From assembly GCA_963691655.1 (NCBI GenBank), contig OY829329.1, positions 65,652,852-65,716,851 of the forward strand: 64,000 nt of DNA. The letters run 5' to 3'. Source of the stretch: Toxonevra muliebris (Eukaryota; Arthropoda; Insecta; Diptera; Pallopteridae). How positions within the stretch are numbered: position 1 is the first letter of the stretch; the number at the start of each line of letters is the position of its first letter. Both the position numbers and the translations under genes were made by a program. Below the pieces are notes generated by a model. It ran no database searches. It was not told where the DNA came from and worked only from the letters and a program-made list of their open reading frames with translations. This document shows positions 12,180 through 25,760 of this stretch, one piece after another.

Positions 12180-13981
12180 ATTTCAACTTCCTCTCTCGTT
12201 TTTTTGCCTAGTACTTTTCTGCTCATGCAGTCAAATGCAGGCAGCTAAAAGTCAGATTCATATCTAATAAAGGAAAAAACGAAATCAGTTGTCGATTTAA
12301 AAAGTTTATAGCTCATTCGAAATAGAATTAAACGCACTTTATTTTTATACACTTTTATGCAAACACTGGTTAACAAAATGGTCGTTTAAAACGCCATTCG
12401 AAATATAAAAATGTAAAGCATTGTTCGATTTTCGTTATATTTTCCTCTCTAACTCCGGTATACCTTAAGACATATTATCAATTTATGTATCGTTGTAAGC
12501 AGCTAAATGTCCTCTTTTGAAAACCTTACAAAAATTTACTCATCGGATAAATAAAAATAAAGTTACTGGCAAGTATATGCTTTACCTTATCAAAGTCCAG
12601 ATTTTAAGGGACAATTAAAAATTCTGATTATGCAGTTTCTTTCTGATTGAGTGGACCTACGACACGCGCAAACCTCGGAAAAAGCATATATAAATTTTTT
12701 TTTTTTTTATCACACTGTGTAATTTTACAAAAATTTCTATAACTCTCACCAATAGAAAAATCATGTAATTTCTGAAAACAAATTTCAAAAGCAACTAAAT
12801 TTGTATTACTTTTAGATCATCGATTTTATAAGGCAAGTACATATACTTTAAAAGGATAACACCAAAGTCAAAATGAAAAATAACACTCTCTTTCATACAA
12901 ATATTTTTGAACTAAAAATGAGAAATTTTGAATTGAAACTATGAAGGACACGGAAAGCAAGCAAGTTACAATGACTTAAAGTGTAAGTGTATTTTATTGT
13001 CAAATGCTAAGAGAGAGAGAGAGAGAGAGAAAAAAAAAACAACAGCAACTCAGCAACAATAACACTAACAACTTCAATAGTTGCACTAACGATTGACAAC
13101 AACAGCACAGAAAAATAATAACAAGCAATAGCAACAACTTTTGTCATATAGACACACACATACATATAAATACATACATACAAACAATACACAACCAAAT
13201 GACAATGACAACACAACGATCATCAAGACAAAGGCAATTAATTGTGTCATTGTGTCATTACCCATACACATACATACATACACACACACGTAAGCAAAGA
13301 GACAAAGATAAAGATACAGAAAGAGAGAAAAGGAATTCGAAAGCTAGAGCGCAAACCAAATGCACATAACCGCAAATACACGCACTCAAACATACATACT
13401 ACACGCACACACAGGCAGGCACGCACACACATACACTTACATGAGATGTCAATTAAACGCCCCAAAAATAAAATGAATTGTTTTAAGGTGCGGCCAAAAT
13501 GTTATGCTGTTTTTGTTGTTGTAGTTGCTATTGCTGGCTCATAAAACGTATACACGTACATCAACAAGTCGCATGTAGTATAGTAAAATCCATGCAGAGA
13601 CACACTAACAGATAAATGTATGTATGTATGTATGTATATGTATGTAGTAAACGAAATTGAGAACATTTTGTGACTAACTTTACGTGGTATTATTGTCAAT
13701 GTTTGCTGCTGCTCCTGATATACTACCATCCATGTATATGAGTATGTATGTGTGCTAATTAAATGGCATAGACACAAACCCACGCACACACATATACGCA
13801 AAAACAAATAAAGTACCTAATACTAAATACAGTCTCCCCCCTCTCTCTCTCTCTCTCTCTCTTCCTCTATAATTCACAATAATAAAAGTGAAATAAATCT
13901 CGAAAATCACCGAGACTCAATATTTAAGTGTCTCAACACTTATCAACCACATTATGACAAAAAAGAGGGTGCGAGATAGAA

Positions 13982-14015
<34 letters not shown>

Positions 14016-14584
14016 AAACAAAGTGAGTTAATGTAACAGAAAGAGAGAGTAAACGAATTTGCTAAACTCGTACTAATACGTGATTGTTGTTAGGTGAATT
14101 TGACCATAAATGTTTAGTATACAAGAAGAAGAAGCAGAAGAAGAATAATTGCATTAAAGGCAAAGCTGCTACTTCATCTACTACGTATCCAATAAACATC
14201 AAATCAAACTCTTTCTGTATTTACACAATCACTGCTTCATTGCCAGAAATGCAACTGCAGATTTAAAGTTTTGTTTTTGTACTTTTTTGTAGTAGGTATC
14301 AATCTTTATTGTAGTGATTTGCAATCCAGAATTTGTAGCTTGGTTACAGTGCAAATGTGTGCATTAAAAATGAGCTTGAAATTTATTTTGTGTGTTTTAT
14401 TAAGGCAGGTTCATTTGGTAAATAATAAAACATTTGAGATTGTAGGCATTCAGCATTAACTTGATTAAGTATTTTAGATTAAAACAATTGGGGGGGGGGG
14501 GGGGTTGGGGGGCGAAATTTCAAGAAAATGCCATTTACATAACTGTTTGACTGATACACTGAATTATTACAGCCTTTTCATATA
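12180..14584. other. Non-coding stretch dense in microsatellites
   Basis: No gene is supported. Simple repeats include (GA)n at 13012-13030, scattered CA/TA/CATA tracts at 13150-13440, a TATG tetranucleotide run at 13616-13645, (CT)n at 13840-13862, (GA)n at 13985-14012, and a run of 15 G at 14490-14504 followed by TT and six more G. Open frames on both strands at 13000-13800 consist of these repeats. Confidence 0.6.
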
Positions 14585-15835
14585 TATGAAAGTGTTCAAA
14601 AATATGATGAAAACTTTCATATTTATAATGAAAGTGTACAAAAATGCAATGAAAGTGTTCAAAAATATAGTGAAAATGTTCATAAATATGATGAAAGTGT
14701 TCTGAATATAATGAAAATAATCAAAAATTATGATGAAAACGTTCAAAAATGAAATGAAAATGGAAAGTGTTCATAAATATGATGAAATTGCTCAAATATA
14801 TAATGAAAATTTTCATAAATATGATGAAGGTGTTCAAAAGTATAATGAAAATGTTCATAAATATGATGAAAATGTTCAAAAATGCAAAGAAAGTGTTAAA
14901 AAATGTAATGAAAATGTTCATAGATATGATGAAAGTGTTCAAAAATATAATGAAAATTTTAATAAATATGATGAAAATGTCAAAAATGCAATGAAAGTGG
15001 TCAAAACTATAATGAAAATTTTCATATTTATAATAAAAGTGTGCAAAGTGTTCGAAACTATAATGAACATGTTCATAAATATGATGAAAATGTTCAAAAA
15101 TGCAATGAAAATGTTCAAAAATATAATGGAAATATTCATAAATATGATGAAAGTTTTCATAAATATAATGAAAATTTTCATAAATATGATAAAGGTGTTC
15201 AAAAATATAATGAAAATGTTCATAAATATGATGAAAATGTTCAAAAATGCAATGAAAGTATCCAAAAATGTAATGAAAATGTTTAAAAATCTGATGAAAG
15301 TTTAAAAATATAATAAAAATCTTCATAAATATGATGAAAATGTTGAAAGATATAATGACAGTGTTCATAAATATGACGAATCTCTTCAAAAATGCAATTA
15401 ATGGGCTCGAAAATGTTCGAAAATGTTCATAAATATGTTGAAAGTGATCATAAATATGGTGAGAGTGTTCATAAATATGTTGAAAGTGATCATAAATATG
15501 ATGAAAGTGTTCAAAAATATTATGAAAATGTTCATAAATTTGATGAAAGCGTTCAAAAATATAATGAAGGTGTTCAATATGATGAAAGCGTTCAAAAATA
15601 CAATGAAGGTGCTCAAAAATGTTATAGAAGTTTTCATAAATATGATGAAAGTGTTTAAAAATCCAACGAAAATGTTCAGATATATTATAAAAATATTCAT
15701 AAATGAAAATGCTCCCGAATATAATAAAAGTGTTTATAATTCTAATGAAAATGTTCATAAATGCAATAAAATTGTTTTTAAATATAATGAAAGAGTTCGA
15801 AATATAGATAAAAATGTACAGGAATGAAAGTCTAA
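14585..15835. repeat. Degenerate 21-bp tandem array (about 59 units)
   Basis: Units follow the pattern GTTCAwAAATrTrATGAAArT, 21 bases long, in three interleaved subtypes with cores AAATATGATG, AAATGCAATG and AAATATAATG. Because 21 is divisible by three, each frame without a stop in one unit stays open across many. This gives a 374-codon frame on the minus strand (14721-15845) with a 7-residue repeat like EHFHHIY, and several plus-strand frames up to 191 codons with a VHKYDEN-like repeat. Simultaneous open frames on both strands and in several phases argue that they are by-products of the repeat. Drift among units indicates an old array. Confidence 0.93.
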
Positions 15836-15845
15836 TGAATCGCAA

Positions 15846-16752
15846 TTGATAAACAAACTGAAAATAAATTCAAACGAGATTTTTATGTTTTTTGTTTGAG
15901 ATAGATTTAAAAAAAAATTTACTTCCAATGTTTAATGTTTCGAATTGTTTAGATTCTTGAATGTTTATTTTCATAAATATTTCTTCTTCATTAGTATACA
16001 AAACACATGTAGTCATATCTATATTATTGAATTTAGTCAGCTTTATTCAAGCTAAAACTTGTAACCTCTTTATATTAAATACAGGAGCTTAATTATATGA
16101 AACAAAACAACAGTAGAAAGTAGTAGAGAAAAAAAAAGAAAGTGTCAAACTAAATGCATTCACATAGAAAGCAATTGAAAAAAAAAATTAAAAAAAAAAA
16201 AAAACACAAATTACTGACACCAACTTTGCAAGACTCTTACGTTTTCAAGCATATAAACATATATGCATAGATACATATGTATGCATTTGTACTTATGTAC
16301 ATAAATATAAATGTATGTATGCAACTCTTACTGTAAACTACTCACATCGGTTTCATTTTCTATTTTCTTTTTTCCTTATAGTTTTTAAAACTTACTGTAG
16401 ACGAGTTCGTTGCATATGAATTGCTGTAAATTGTATAGCAAAAGTGCATACAGCAAAGCATATTCACTTTCACATACTTAAAATAAGTAAAAATTACTTG
16501 GCTTTGCATACATGCACACACACACACACACACACACATGTAAAATAACATGTGTGGTTTTTGGCTTTTATCTGTGTATGTCTAACTATTTCTGTTTGTT
16601 TGTAATTGTAGTCGTATTCTTTATCCACATAAACAACAAAGCAAGCACACAAAAAAATTAAAGCAGTTTTTGAAATTTTAAACTCGCTTACTTTAATTTA
16701 TTGATTTTAAAATAATTTTAAAGTATCATGTTAGGAAAAACAATATACATAT
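15846..16752. other. AT-rich non-coding stretch with a (CA)n run
   Basis: No gene is visible. Poly-A tracts lie at 16178-16205 and a CA repeat at 16514-16538. Confidence 0.6.
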
Positions 16753-17973
16753 ACTAGCTGACCCGACAGACGTTGTTCTGCCCTTTTTACGAAGAATTGG
16801 AAAATTTAAGTTTATTTCAATGAAAAAGAATAAAGTTTCTTAGTGTTTAAAATTGAACATTGGCAATGACAATTCAAGCTTAAAGGACGTACATTAAATT
16901 TGGTAAAAATTATAGATTTAAAAATGAGGCATCAAAATTGGTATTTTTAAAACTAAGGGTCTTAAGATATTTCATAAAGTAGTAGAAATAATAGTAAAAA
17001 CAGAAATGGAAAATAGAAGTAGAAAATCGCAGCAAAAAAGTTGAAGGAAATAGTAGTAGAAAAGGTAGTAGGAAAAAAAATAGAAAATAGTGTTAGAAAT
17101 TGTTGTAAAGAAGTAGTAAAAAGGTAGCAGAAAAAGTAGTAGAAAAATAGTTAAACATAGTAGTACAAAAATAGTAAAAATGAAGTAGAAAGAGTGGTAG
17201 AAATATTAGTAAAAAATAGTAGTAGAAAAAAACTGTAAAAAAGTAGTAAAAAATAGTAGTGAAAATAGTAGTGAAAAATAGTAGTGAAAAATAGTAGTGA
17301 AAATAGTAGTGAAAATAGTAGTGAAAAATAGTAGTGAAAAATAGTAGTGGAAAATAATAGTGAAAAATAATAGTGAAAAATAGTAAAAAGTAGTAGTCGA
17401 AAATAAGAAAAAATTTATTAAAAAAGTAGTAGAAAAAAGTACTAAAATAGTAGTAGAAAATAAGAAAAATGTGCAGAAAAAAAGAAATTTAAAAGTAGTA
17501 GAAAATAGTAGTAGAAATAGTAATAGAATTAGTAGTAGAAATAGTAGTAGAAAATAAAAGTGAAGCATGATGCCACACCCACTAATCCAACAAACTGGAA
17601 GAATTTAAATTTTACTACCGTACCATAAATGCCTCCTAAGATATCTCATAATGGGAGTTCAGGTTATATGGAAGGTGCCACACCCCCTTTGTCAATCCCT
17701 CCTATATTTTTGTTGTAGCATGGCATTGTCAATTCTCGTTAATGTACCAGATTTCTGTACTGTGCTATAAATGGTTCTTGAGATATACTCAAAAAAATAT
17801 TAGGATTGTATGGGAGGTGCCACGCCCACTTTCTTAAAAGCCATTGTGATTAACTATGTTTTATAATCCCGTCTAGGGAAATATATTCTGGAAATATGAT
17901 TTTAATCGGCCAAGTCGTTCAGAAGTTACACGCTTACATACATACAAAACTCTACAATTTTATATATAAAGAT
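16753..17973 (+). mobile_element. Dispersed repeat copy 1 with internal (TAGTAGAAA)-type microsatellite
   Basis: It begins near 16755 with CTAGCTGACCCGACAGACG, an opening I recognise as recurring in insect repeats, and ends TTATATATAAAGAT at 17960-17973. From about 17040 it aligns with 30395-31297 in the same order and orientation. The shared parts are an A-rich GTAGAAA region, a CCACACCCACTAATCCA block, the phrase TACCGTACCATAAATGCC, a GGTGCCACRCCC block repeated twice, and the AT-rich end. The middle is an expanded TAGTAGAAA-type repeat (17210-17560). No coding capacity was seen. I cannot assign the class; a Helitron-like or retroposon origin are both possible. Confidence 0.75.
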
Positions 17974-17989
17974 ATGGAGGTTGAGGCTA

Positions 17990-18180
17990 CTTGAATTCAG
18001 AAAGTAACAATCTGATTTAGGAATAGACAAATCTAATTCAGAAAGCATCTATCTAAATTTAAAATTTGTCCACCTTAGTCTACATATTAAATAAATTCAG
18101 TAAGCATCAAACTATATTCCGAAAAAATTTAACTCAGAAAGCATCAATCTGAGTTCAGTATATTCAAATTAACTTCAGAA
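17990..18180. repeat. Short degenerate repeats (TTCAGAAAGCATCAATCT type)
   Basis: Phrases resembling AATTCAGAAAGCATCAATCT recur about six times at irregular 30-40 base spacing. The style resembles the larger 20/40-bp array at 23440-25760. Confidence 0.45.
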
Positions 18181-20216
18181 CATATTGATTTTTGATTGCA
18201 TGTGAAAAGTTTTCTGATTCAATTGGCATAGCTATCAATACATAATTTTTTCTGCATTCGCGCTTTTTTTTTCCTTCCTATATATTTACATAAAGCTTCC
18301 TCTTTCCTTCAAAACATAATCGCTTTTTGAACTGACCAAATTACCCGCATTCTTTATGTTTTTGCTAAACACACAAACAGTTCCGCTTAAATTTGAAACA
18401 TATACGTAAACTTCCGGTTTTGTCTGGCGTCTGATAAAAACGGAAGAAAGAGAGACTAACAAGAGGAAAACAGAAAAAAAATAACAGAAAAACTTCAACA
18501 ACGTAAATACAAATTTGAATATAAATACAAAAAAAAAAAAAAAATCAAAAAACACTGCGCTTGACGTCATGAATGCGTGAGATTTATGCTGCTTGCAACC
18601 AAACTAAAAATAGGAAAAAAAAGAAAAGCACAAAAATTCCTTATTCAATTTTTCGTACCGTCCTACGCCAAACTTAACCAAGCCTTTCTTCCTCTTCCTC
18701 CTTTTCTCCTTCTTCCTTTTGCTAGCGCCATTTTTGAGCTACTATTGTGCGTGTCAGCCACAATATTCATAATGTACTAAAAAGAAAGAAGATAAGTTTT
18801 TTGCACACTGGTCGAAGCTACTTGAAAGCTACTTGTATATGTGATTATGTTTATAAAATTGTATGCATGTAGTGGTTTTAATAATAATAAAAGTCGTCTA
18901 GAATATATAAAAAATGAAAAAAAAAAATGCTCATTAAAATCCTTTTTGCGTGCGTAGCATGAATGATGATGGTTTGATATTGGTTTGTTTGAAGAGCAGG
19001 CGGCGAAAAAAGACGGAAGTAAGTTTAAAAGGCGATAGAGAAAGGCTAACGAGGGAATAAAAAGGGATAAAGATAACATACAGTATGAGAGAGAGTGAAA
19101 AGTGAAAAGCGATAGAACTCGTTTCTTTTTCTGATGCGCGGTTAGCGTTAATGGCCAAAACCATAAAGCCATTTATTTTAAATATGCTCTAATGTTTTTT
19201 GTTCACTCATTTCTTCGTTTACTTTTTATTTTTTCAACTGGTTTTTTGAACTGCGTGGGGATTTATATATTATAGAAGCAGTAATAAAAAGTATGTGTGT
19301 GTGAAAGAGAGAAGGAGCAGGATAAAAAAAATTATTCTTATAGTGGAGATTACTGAAGTTGAATATAGACAGTCTACGCTTTTGTTAGTACCATTAAAAT
19401 ATGAAAAACGACATATTTATGATTTGAATCATTTAGTAAGTAACACTTCACAAAAAAAAAAAAAAAAAAGGAAAGGGAAAGGAAAAATAATAATAAAATA
19501 TAAAAGAGCAGCAGCTATTCAAATTTGAGGAGAATTCGTAAATATTTTTTACATTAGTTGCACAAACATTTAAAGCCATTTAAATATAGATAAAAAAAAA
19601 ACTTTTCTCTTCAATTTAATAGCTTTTGGGTATGATTTGTGTCTATGCTATTAAGTACAACTGGTAAGGTTTTAAATTAACTAAAAATAAGTAATAATTT
19701 AAATTTTTATTTTAAAATTAAAATTTACCAAAAATAGAAAAAATTATTCTCTTAAAATCAAGAAACTTGAAAGAATAATATTCCTAGAATTTGTTATGAT
19801 TTCTTTTTAAATAGTAATGCATTTTCTGAATAAAACTTTGTTGAATTGAGGAATTAGTAATTTTTTTCGTGATGAAGAGAGAGGAAAGGGGATTAAAGGC
19901 AGGTTGAACTATTATTTCATCTCGATATTTGGTCAACCGCCCTCGAATTTTCTCTGAAAGGTTCCTGATTAAACGGTTTCAAGTTGGTGTTAAGTTAATC
20001 AAATTCATTACATCCAACACTAAGAAAAATATCAAAATTCTAAAAAACTAACTAAGTTAAAGAGTTGGTTAACCCAAAATTGATTTTTTTTTAAGTTTTT
20101 TTTTAAAGCTATAGTACCGATTTTTTACCAAAAAATTTATGTTCATTGAAAAAAAAATTGATTGCGCTTTAGTTATTATTAAAAAGGTCTTGAAATTGTT
20201 ACCATATTAATGGCAC
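18181..20216. other. AT-rich non-coding stretch
   Basis: No gene is supported. Poly-A tracts lie at 18529-18543 and 19454-19469. The open frames here are AT- and K/F-rich and match no family I know. Confidence 0.55.
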
Positions 20217-20890
20217 CTAAACTAAAACAAAAAACAAAAATTTTATAAATTTTTTGTCAATCATTTTCCAATTTTTGACAAGAAAAATTTTGCTTTTTTG
20301 ACAAGAATTTTTTGAATAATGTTTGACAAATATTTTCCATTTTTGACAGTAATTTTTCCATTTTCGACAAGCATTTTTTGAATGATTTTTGGCAAACATT
20401 AACCCATTTTTGACAAGCATTTTATAAGTGATGCTTGACAGTCATTTTCCCATTTTTGACAGTCATTTTCCCATTTTTGACACTCATTTTCCTATTTTTG
20501 ACAAGCATTTTTTTAATGATGTTTGACAAGCATTATCCCATTTTTGACAGTAATGTTCCCATTTTTGACAAGCATTTTTTAATGATGTTTGGCAAATATT
20601 ATCCCTTTTTTGACAGTCATTTTCCCCATTTTTGACAACCATTTTTTTATTTTTGACAAGCATTTTTTTAATTATGTTTGACAAATATTATCCCATTTTC
20701 GACAGTAATTTTCCCATTTTTGACAAGCATTTTCATATTTTTAACAAGCATTTTTTTAATGATGTTTGACAAGCATTATCCCATTTTTGACAGTAATTTT
20801 CCCATTTTTGACAAGCATTTTTTTAATGATGTTTGGCATACATTTTCTCATTTTTGTCAAGCATTACCCATTTCGACTCACATTTTTCCT
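20217..20890. repeat. Degenerate TTTTTGACAAGCATTTT array (compound about 67-bp unit)
   Basis: The base phrase TTTTTGACARkCATTTTCCCA (about 21 bases) alternates with TTTTTTTAATGATG inserts. A clear compound unit of about 67 bases can be followed from 20495 to 20845. The open frames through it have repeats such as FPFLTSIF and are explained by the array. Confidence 0.9.
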
Positions 20891-20934
20891 CTGCTTAAAA
20901 GTAAAATATGCATATATAGTATACTAAAAAAAGG

Positions 20935-21110
20935 CAGTACAAAATACCATTGAGGGCTACAGGGTCGCCGGTGACCCATGAAAATTCAGGCTTTCGAGGT
21001 ACGGAAAACTTTTGTATTGAGGAAAAATTGTTATAAGAAAGGGGGGGTCAAATCCGGGTTCGAGTTTGTGCTATCTCCTCTGGTCTCCTTACGGTCACGA
21101 AAAGATTGAA
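20935..21110 (+). repeat. Dispersed repeat with near-palindromic GGGTCGCCGGTGACCC box (copy C)
   Basis: The block from GGCTACAGGGTCGCCGGTGACCC (20956-20978) through TCTGGTCTCCTTACGGTC (21079-21096) matches two copies at 59510-59649 and 59745-59912. Here the terminal GAAAGGGTTAA has decayed to GAAAAGATTGA. Confidence 0.7.
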
Positions 21111-23439
21111 AAAAGCTATCTGTGTAATGCATATTTTATAATGTATAAATCACTTTTATTATTTTTATTTTTTTTTAAATATGAAGGTCGAAGATTTTTC
21201 TTAATTTTACTATATTATTTCATTCAACTTAGATTTCAGATTTATTAGCTAAACTATTTTTAAGTGCAATAACCTATAGTATAATATAACAAGGAATATT
21301 TTGCTTCTATATATTAACCCTTTGTTGACCTTTTTATAATTTGTTTTCTGAACTTTTCGTCACAAAAGTAAAAAATTAGCTTAAATAAATCTCAGAAAAT
21401 TTCATTATAAGACTCTGAACTCAAAAAACAGGTTAGCTGCAAAAATCTGCCAGCAATTGTGGTTTATATAAAATAGACTTCAATGGGTAAATTGGATGTT
21501 ACTTATACGCCTAGTGGACAAAAAAAAATAATAACTTGAATAAGGTTATAAAATTTTATTAGGAATTGTTTTTCTGTTTTTCTTTAACCCTTTCCCCTGC
21601 TTCCCCTCCTCCCCCCCCCCGCCCGCCCCCTCCGCTCTTCTGGAGTATAAAGTTTTTGTAACATTTTTTCTGGTCTTCACTAGAGAAAATTATATATTAC
21701 TCATACGTCTAGTATAACCTGAAAACTTCTCTTAATTTTTCAGTGTAATCAATAAATTTGTTCAATTTAAAACTAAAATTTTATACGTAACCATTAGCTG
21801 ATCTAAGGGAGAAAAGTGTAGCGGATATCCCCACTCCCCCGCCCCCCTCTCCCTTCCTCTATGCACATTTCATATATTTTGACTGTTGCTCAAGAATCAT
21901 AAAAATTTGTTAAAGGACAAACAACATTTAAACCTCTCCTCTTCCCCTGTCGCAATATCTAGATCCGCTAGTGTACGTATCTACGTGTATCTTCATGCAA
22001 ATAAACTCAACTACACCATAAATAAACAGCAAAGACTTTCAGGGCACAATTCTTTCGCTATATTTATTTACCCAAAACAACCCAAGAACTTAAAAAAAAA
22101 ATTAAGTAAAAAAAATAGTAAGTAGCAGAAATTTCAGATAATTTTGTAACCATTTTGTACGACATACAAAATACACTACACTACACTACCATGAAAATAA
22201 TTTATAGTATGAATGAATGTATGGTCGTCTTCATGTTTATTTCCATTTACATAGTGCATCGTGTTTCACTCTTTGCCGTTTGCCGCTTGCCACTTGCCGC
22301 TTACCGCCTGCCCCCATGGGAGAGTAAAAAACATTTTTGCTGGTTTTGTGGTCTGCCTTGGTGACGTCATATTATTTTCTTTCAACAAATTTTGTTGTTG
22401 CTTTTCTTGCCGTATAACTCGAGAGGAACGCGCGTGCTATTCATTGCAACCGAAACACACACACACACACACACAAACAAGCGTCAGCCCCAAAACTGCA
22501 GTTAAACAGTAGACGAAAATGGAAGCATTCTTTGCTACCAGCAGCAATTCCACCAACACAATCAACGTCATCATGTTTTTGTGTGTATATCCATACATAC
22601 ATATGTATTCATAAGTTTTGCAGAGCAGAAGAAATAAGAGAAAAGAAGCGAGCGAAGTTAACGATAACAACACCCAAAGCAAAAGATTTATTATTACCGC
22701 ATGTCTGCTGACTCTGCTTCAGCTCGCTCGCACAGCTCCTGCATATACGTAACCACTATTAAATAAGTATATGTATGTATTTTTATGGAGAAAAGTGTTG
22801 CTACTGTTGCATCAAGATCGCGATTTCTGAATTTATGCTGAAATTATTAGTGTAAACATTATGTATTTAATTAATAACGCCCGCCAGGAGCCAGAAGCAG
22901 CAGCAGCAGCTAGCAACTAGCAAGCAAGTAGTAGCTAGAGCATGGAAAGTAGCATCGGTGACTGTCGTACTAAATGTAGTACCCACCAATATTGCGATAA
23001 TGATGCTGATGGTTATTTATGCGCCTGTGGGAGCGTGCGAGCGAGTGCACGAATGAGTGGTGGCGGCTTGTACATTTGTGGTAGAGCTGCCATATAAATT
23101 TTATATATGCAGACTTTCATTCATTCATAATGTGTGTGTGTGTGTGTGTGAGTGCTTGTGCTGCTGCACAATTTAAGATGCAGAAATTTAATTTGTAGCA
23201 TTTGTGTTGAGTTAAATGCAGCTGCTGCTGTTGAATTTTTTTTCTCCTCTAGCATCAGCAGCATTATTTACGCTCTGTGGCGTTTACGTAATTTTTAATA
23301 ATAAAAATTGAAAAATATGTTTTACATGTGAAATTATTACTTAAGATTTTAATACTTTATTGTTGTTTTCTTTAACCGAAATCGGTACATAAACGAATTT
23401 ATAAGTAACATTTTTAAGCACGAGTTGTTTGCAATTCAA
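21111..23439. other. Non-coding stretch with C-rich, CA and CAG tracts
   Basis: No gene is supported. A C-rich tract lies at 21601-21635, (CA)n at 22454-22474 and (GT)n at 23131-23150. TTAACCCTTT, matching the piggyBac-like terminus at 59194, appears at about 21316 and 21583. A CAGCAG run lies at 22898-22912. Confidence 0.55.
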
Positions 23440-25760
23440 AGTTTTCTGCATTCAATATGACTATTTTGCATTCCGATTAATAATTTATGTACTCAATTTG
23501 ACTATTTTGAATTCAAATTGAAGCTTTTAGAATTTTGAATTCAATCTGATGATTTCCGGAACAGTCAAGTACTGTTTCGAATTCAAATTGTTGTTTTTTT
23601 TTAATTCAAATTCATAATTTCACAAATCAATTTGACTATTTTGAATTCAAATTAATAATGTCAGAATTCAATTTTATTCTGAATGATGATTTCTGAATTC
23701 AATTTGACTATTTTGAATTCTGAATTTTAAATTCAAACTGATGTTTTCCGGAACAGTCAAGTACTGTTTCGAATTCAAATTGTTGTTTTTTTTTCAATCA
23801 ATTTAACTATTTTGAATTCAGATTGAAGCTTTTTAAATTCAGTTTGACTATTTTGAATTCAAACAGATGATTTCTCAATTCAATTTGACTATTCTGAATT
23901 CTGATTGATGATTTTTGTATCCAACTTGGCTATTTCATTTCAGATTAATGATTTCTGAATTCAGATTGACTACTCCGGATTCTTACTGTCAATTTCTGAA
24001 TTCGATTTGACTATTCTGAATTCAGATTGATGATTTCTGCATTCAATTTAACTATTTTTAATTCATATTGATGATTTTTGAATTCAATTTGAAAATTCTG
24101 AATTCAGATTAAAGCTTTCTGGACTCAATTTGAATGCTTTGAATTCAAATTAATGATTTCTGAATTCAGTTGAACTTGTCTAAATTCTGATTGATGATTC
24201 TTGAAGACAACTTGATTATTTTGAATTCAAACTGATGATTTTTAAAGTTAGTTTGACTATTCTGAATTCAATTTGATTATTCTGAATTCAGATTGACTAC
24301 ATTGAATCCAAACTGATGTTTTCTGAAATCTACTTGATTATTTTAAATTTAAATTATTGCTTTCTGAATTTACTTAATTGCTTTGAATTCAAATTCGTAT
24401 TTTCAGAATTCAACTTGACTGTTCCGAATTCAGATGAATGATTTCTGAATTCAGATTGACTTTTCTGAAATCAAATTGATTTTTAAATTTAATTTGACTA
24501 TTCGTAATTCTGATTGATGATTTCTGAATTCAATTTGACTATTCTGAATTCAAACTGTTGATTTCTAAAATCTTTTTGATTGTTTTAAATTCAAATTTCT
24601 GATTTCAATTGGACTATTATGAATTCAGATTGACTATTCTGGATTTATACTGATGATTTCTGAATTCAGTTGGACTATTTTGAATTCAGATTAACTTTAA
24701 TTTAACTATTTGAATTCAGATTTAAACTTTCTGAATTCAATTTAACTGTTTTCAATTCAAATTGATGATTTCTGAATTCAATTTGACTATTCTGAATTCA
24801 TATTGAAGCTTTCTGGACTCAATTTGAATGCTTTGAACTCAAACTGATGATTTCTGATTTAAATTTGACTATTTAAGTTTAGATTGATAATTTGTGAATT
24901 CAATTTGACTATTCTGAATTGAGATTGATGATTTTTGAATTCAATTCGATTATTTTGAATTTAGATTGAAGCTTTCAGAATTTATTTTGACTATTTAGAA
25001 TCCAAGCTGATGTTTTCTGAAATCTACTTGATTGTTTTAACTCTAAATTATTGCTTTCTGAATTCATTTGATTGCTTCGAATTCAAATTCATAATTTTAG
25101 AATTCAGCTTGACTGTTTTGAATTCAGATTAATGATATCTGAATTCAGATTTACTATTCTGATATCAGATTGATTTTTAAATTTAATTTGACTATTTTTA
25201 ACTCCGATTGATGATTTCTGAATACAATTTAACTATTCTGAATTCAAACTGTTGATTTCTGAAATCTTGTGGATGATTTCAATTTAACTTTGCAAATTCA
25301 GATTTAATTTTTCTGAATTAAATTTGACTATTCTGAATTCAGCTTGAAGCTTTCTGAATTCAATTTGACTATTCTGGATTCCTACTGATGATTTCTGAAT
25401 TCAAATGGACTATTTTGAATTCAGATTGATGATTTTTGTCTTTAATTTAAATATTTGAATTAAGATTTAAACTTCCTGAATTCAATTTATCTGTTTTGAA
25501 TTAAGATTGATGATTTTTTAATTCAATTTGTCTATTTTGAATTCAAATTGATTTTTATATTCAATTTAACTATTTCCAATTTGTATTAATTCTTTCTGAA
25601 TGCAATCTGACTGTTTTGAATTCAAGCAGATGATTTCAAAAATCAATTTAATTGTTATAAATTCAAACTGAAAATTCCTGTTTTTTTTTTGTTTGACTTT
25701 TGCGAATTCAATTTGTCTGCATCGGAATTCGATCTGAGTATTTTGATTTGAAATTACTCT
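23440..25760. repeat. Degenerate 20/40-bp tandem array built on TGAATTC
   Basis: Two alternating 20-base half-units are visible, TTCTGAATTCAATTTGACTA and TTCTGAATTCAGATTGATGA, giving a 40-base pair. Roughly 115 half-units span 2.3 kb with substitutions and small indels. Many keep an intact GAATTC. A 20-base period is not divisible by three, and the array carries no long open frame, in contrast to the 12-, 18- and 21-bp arrays. Confidence 0.92.

Noticed and set aside
14721..15845. 374-codon minus-strand open frame
   Set aside because: It is produced by a 21-base tandem repeat; other frames on both strands are open too and there is no known domain.
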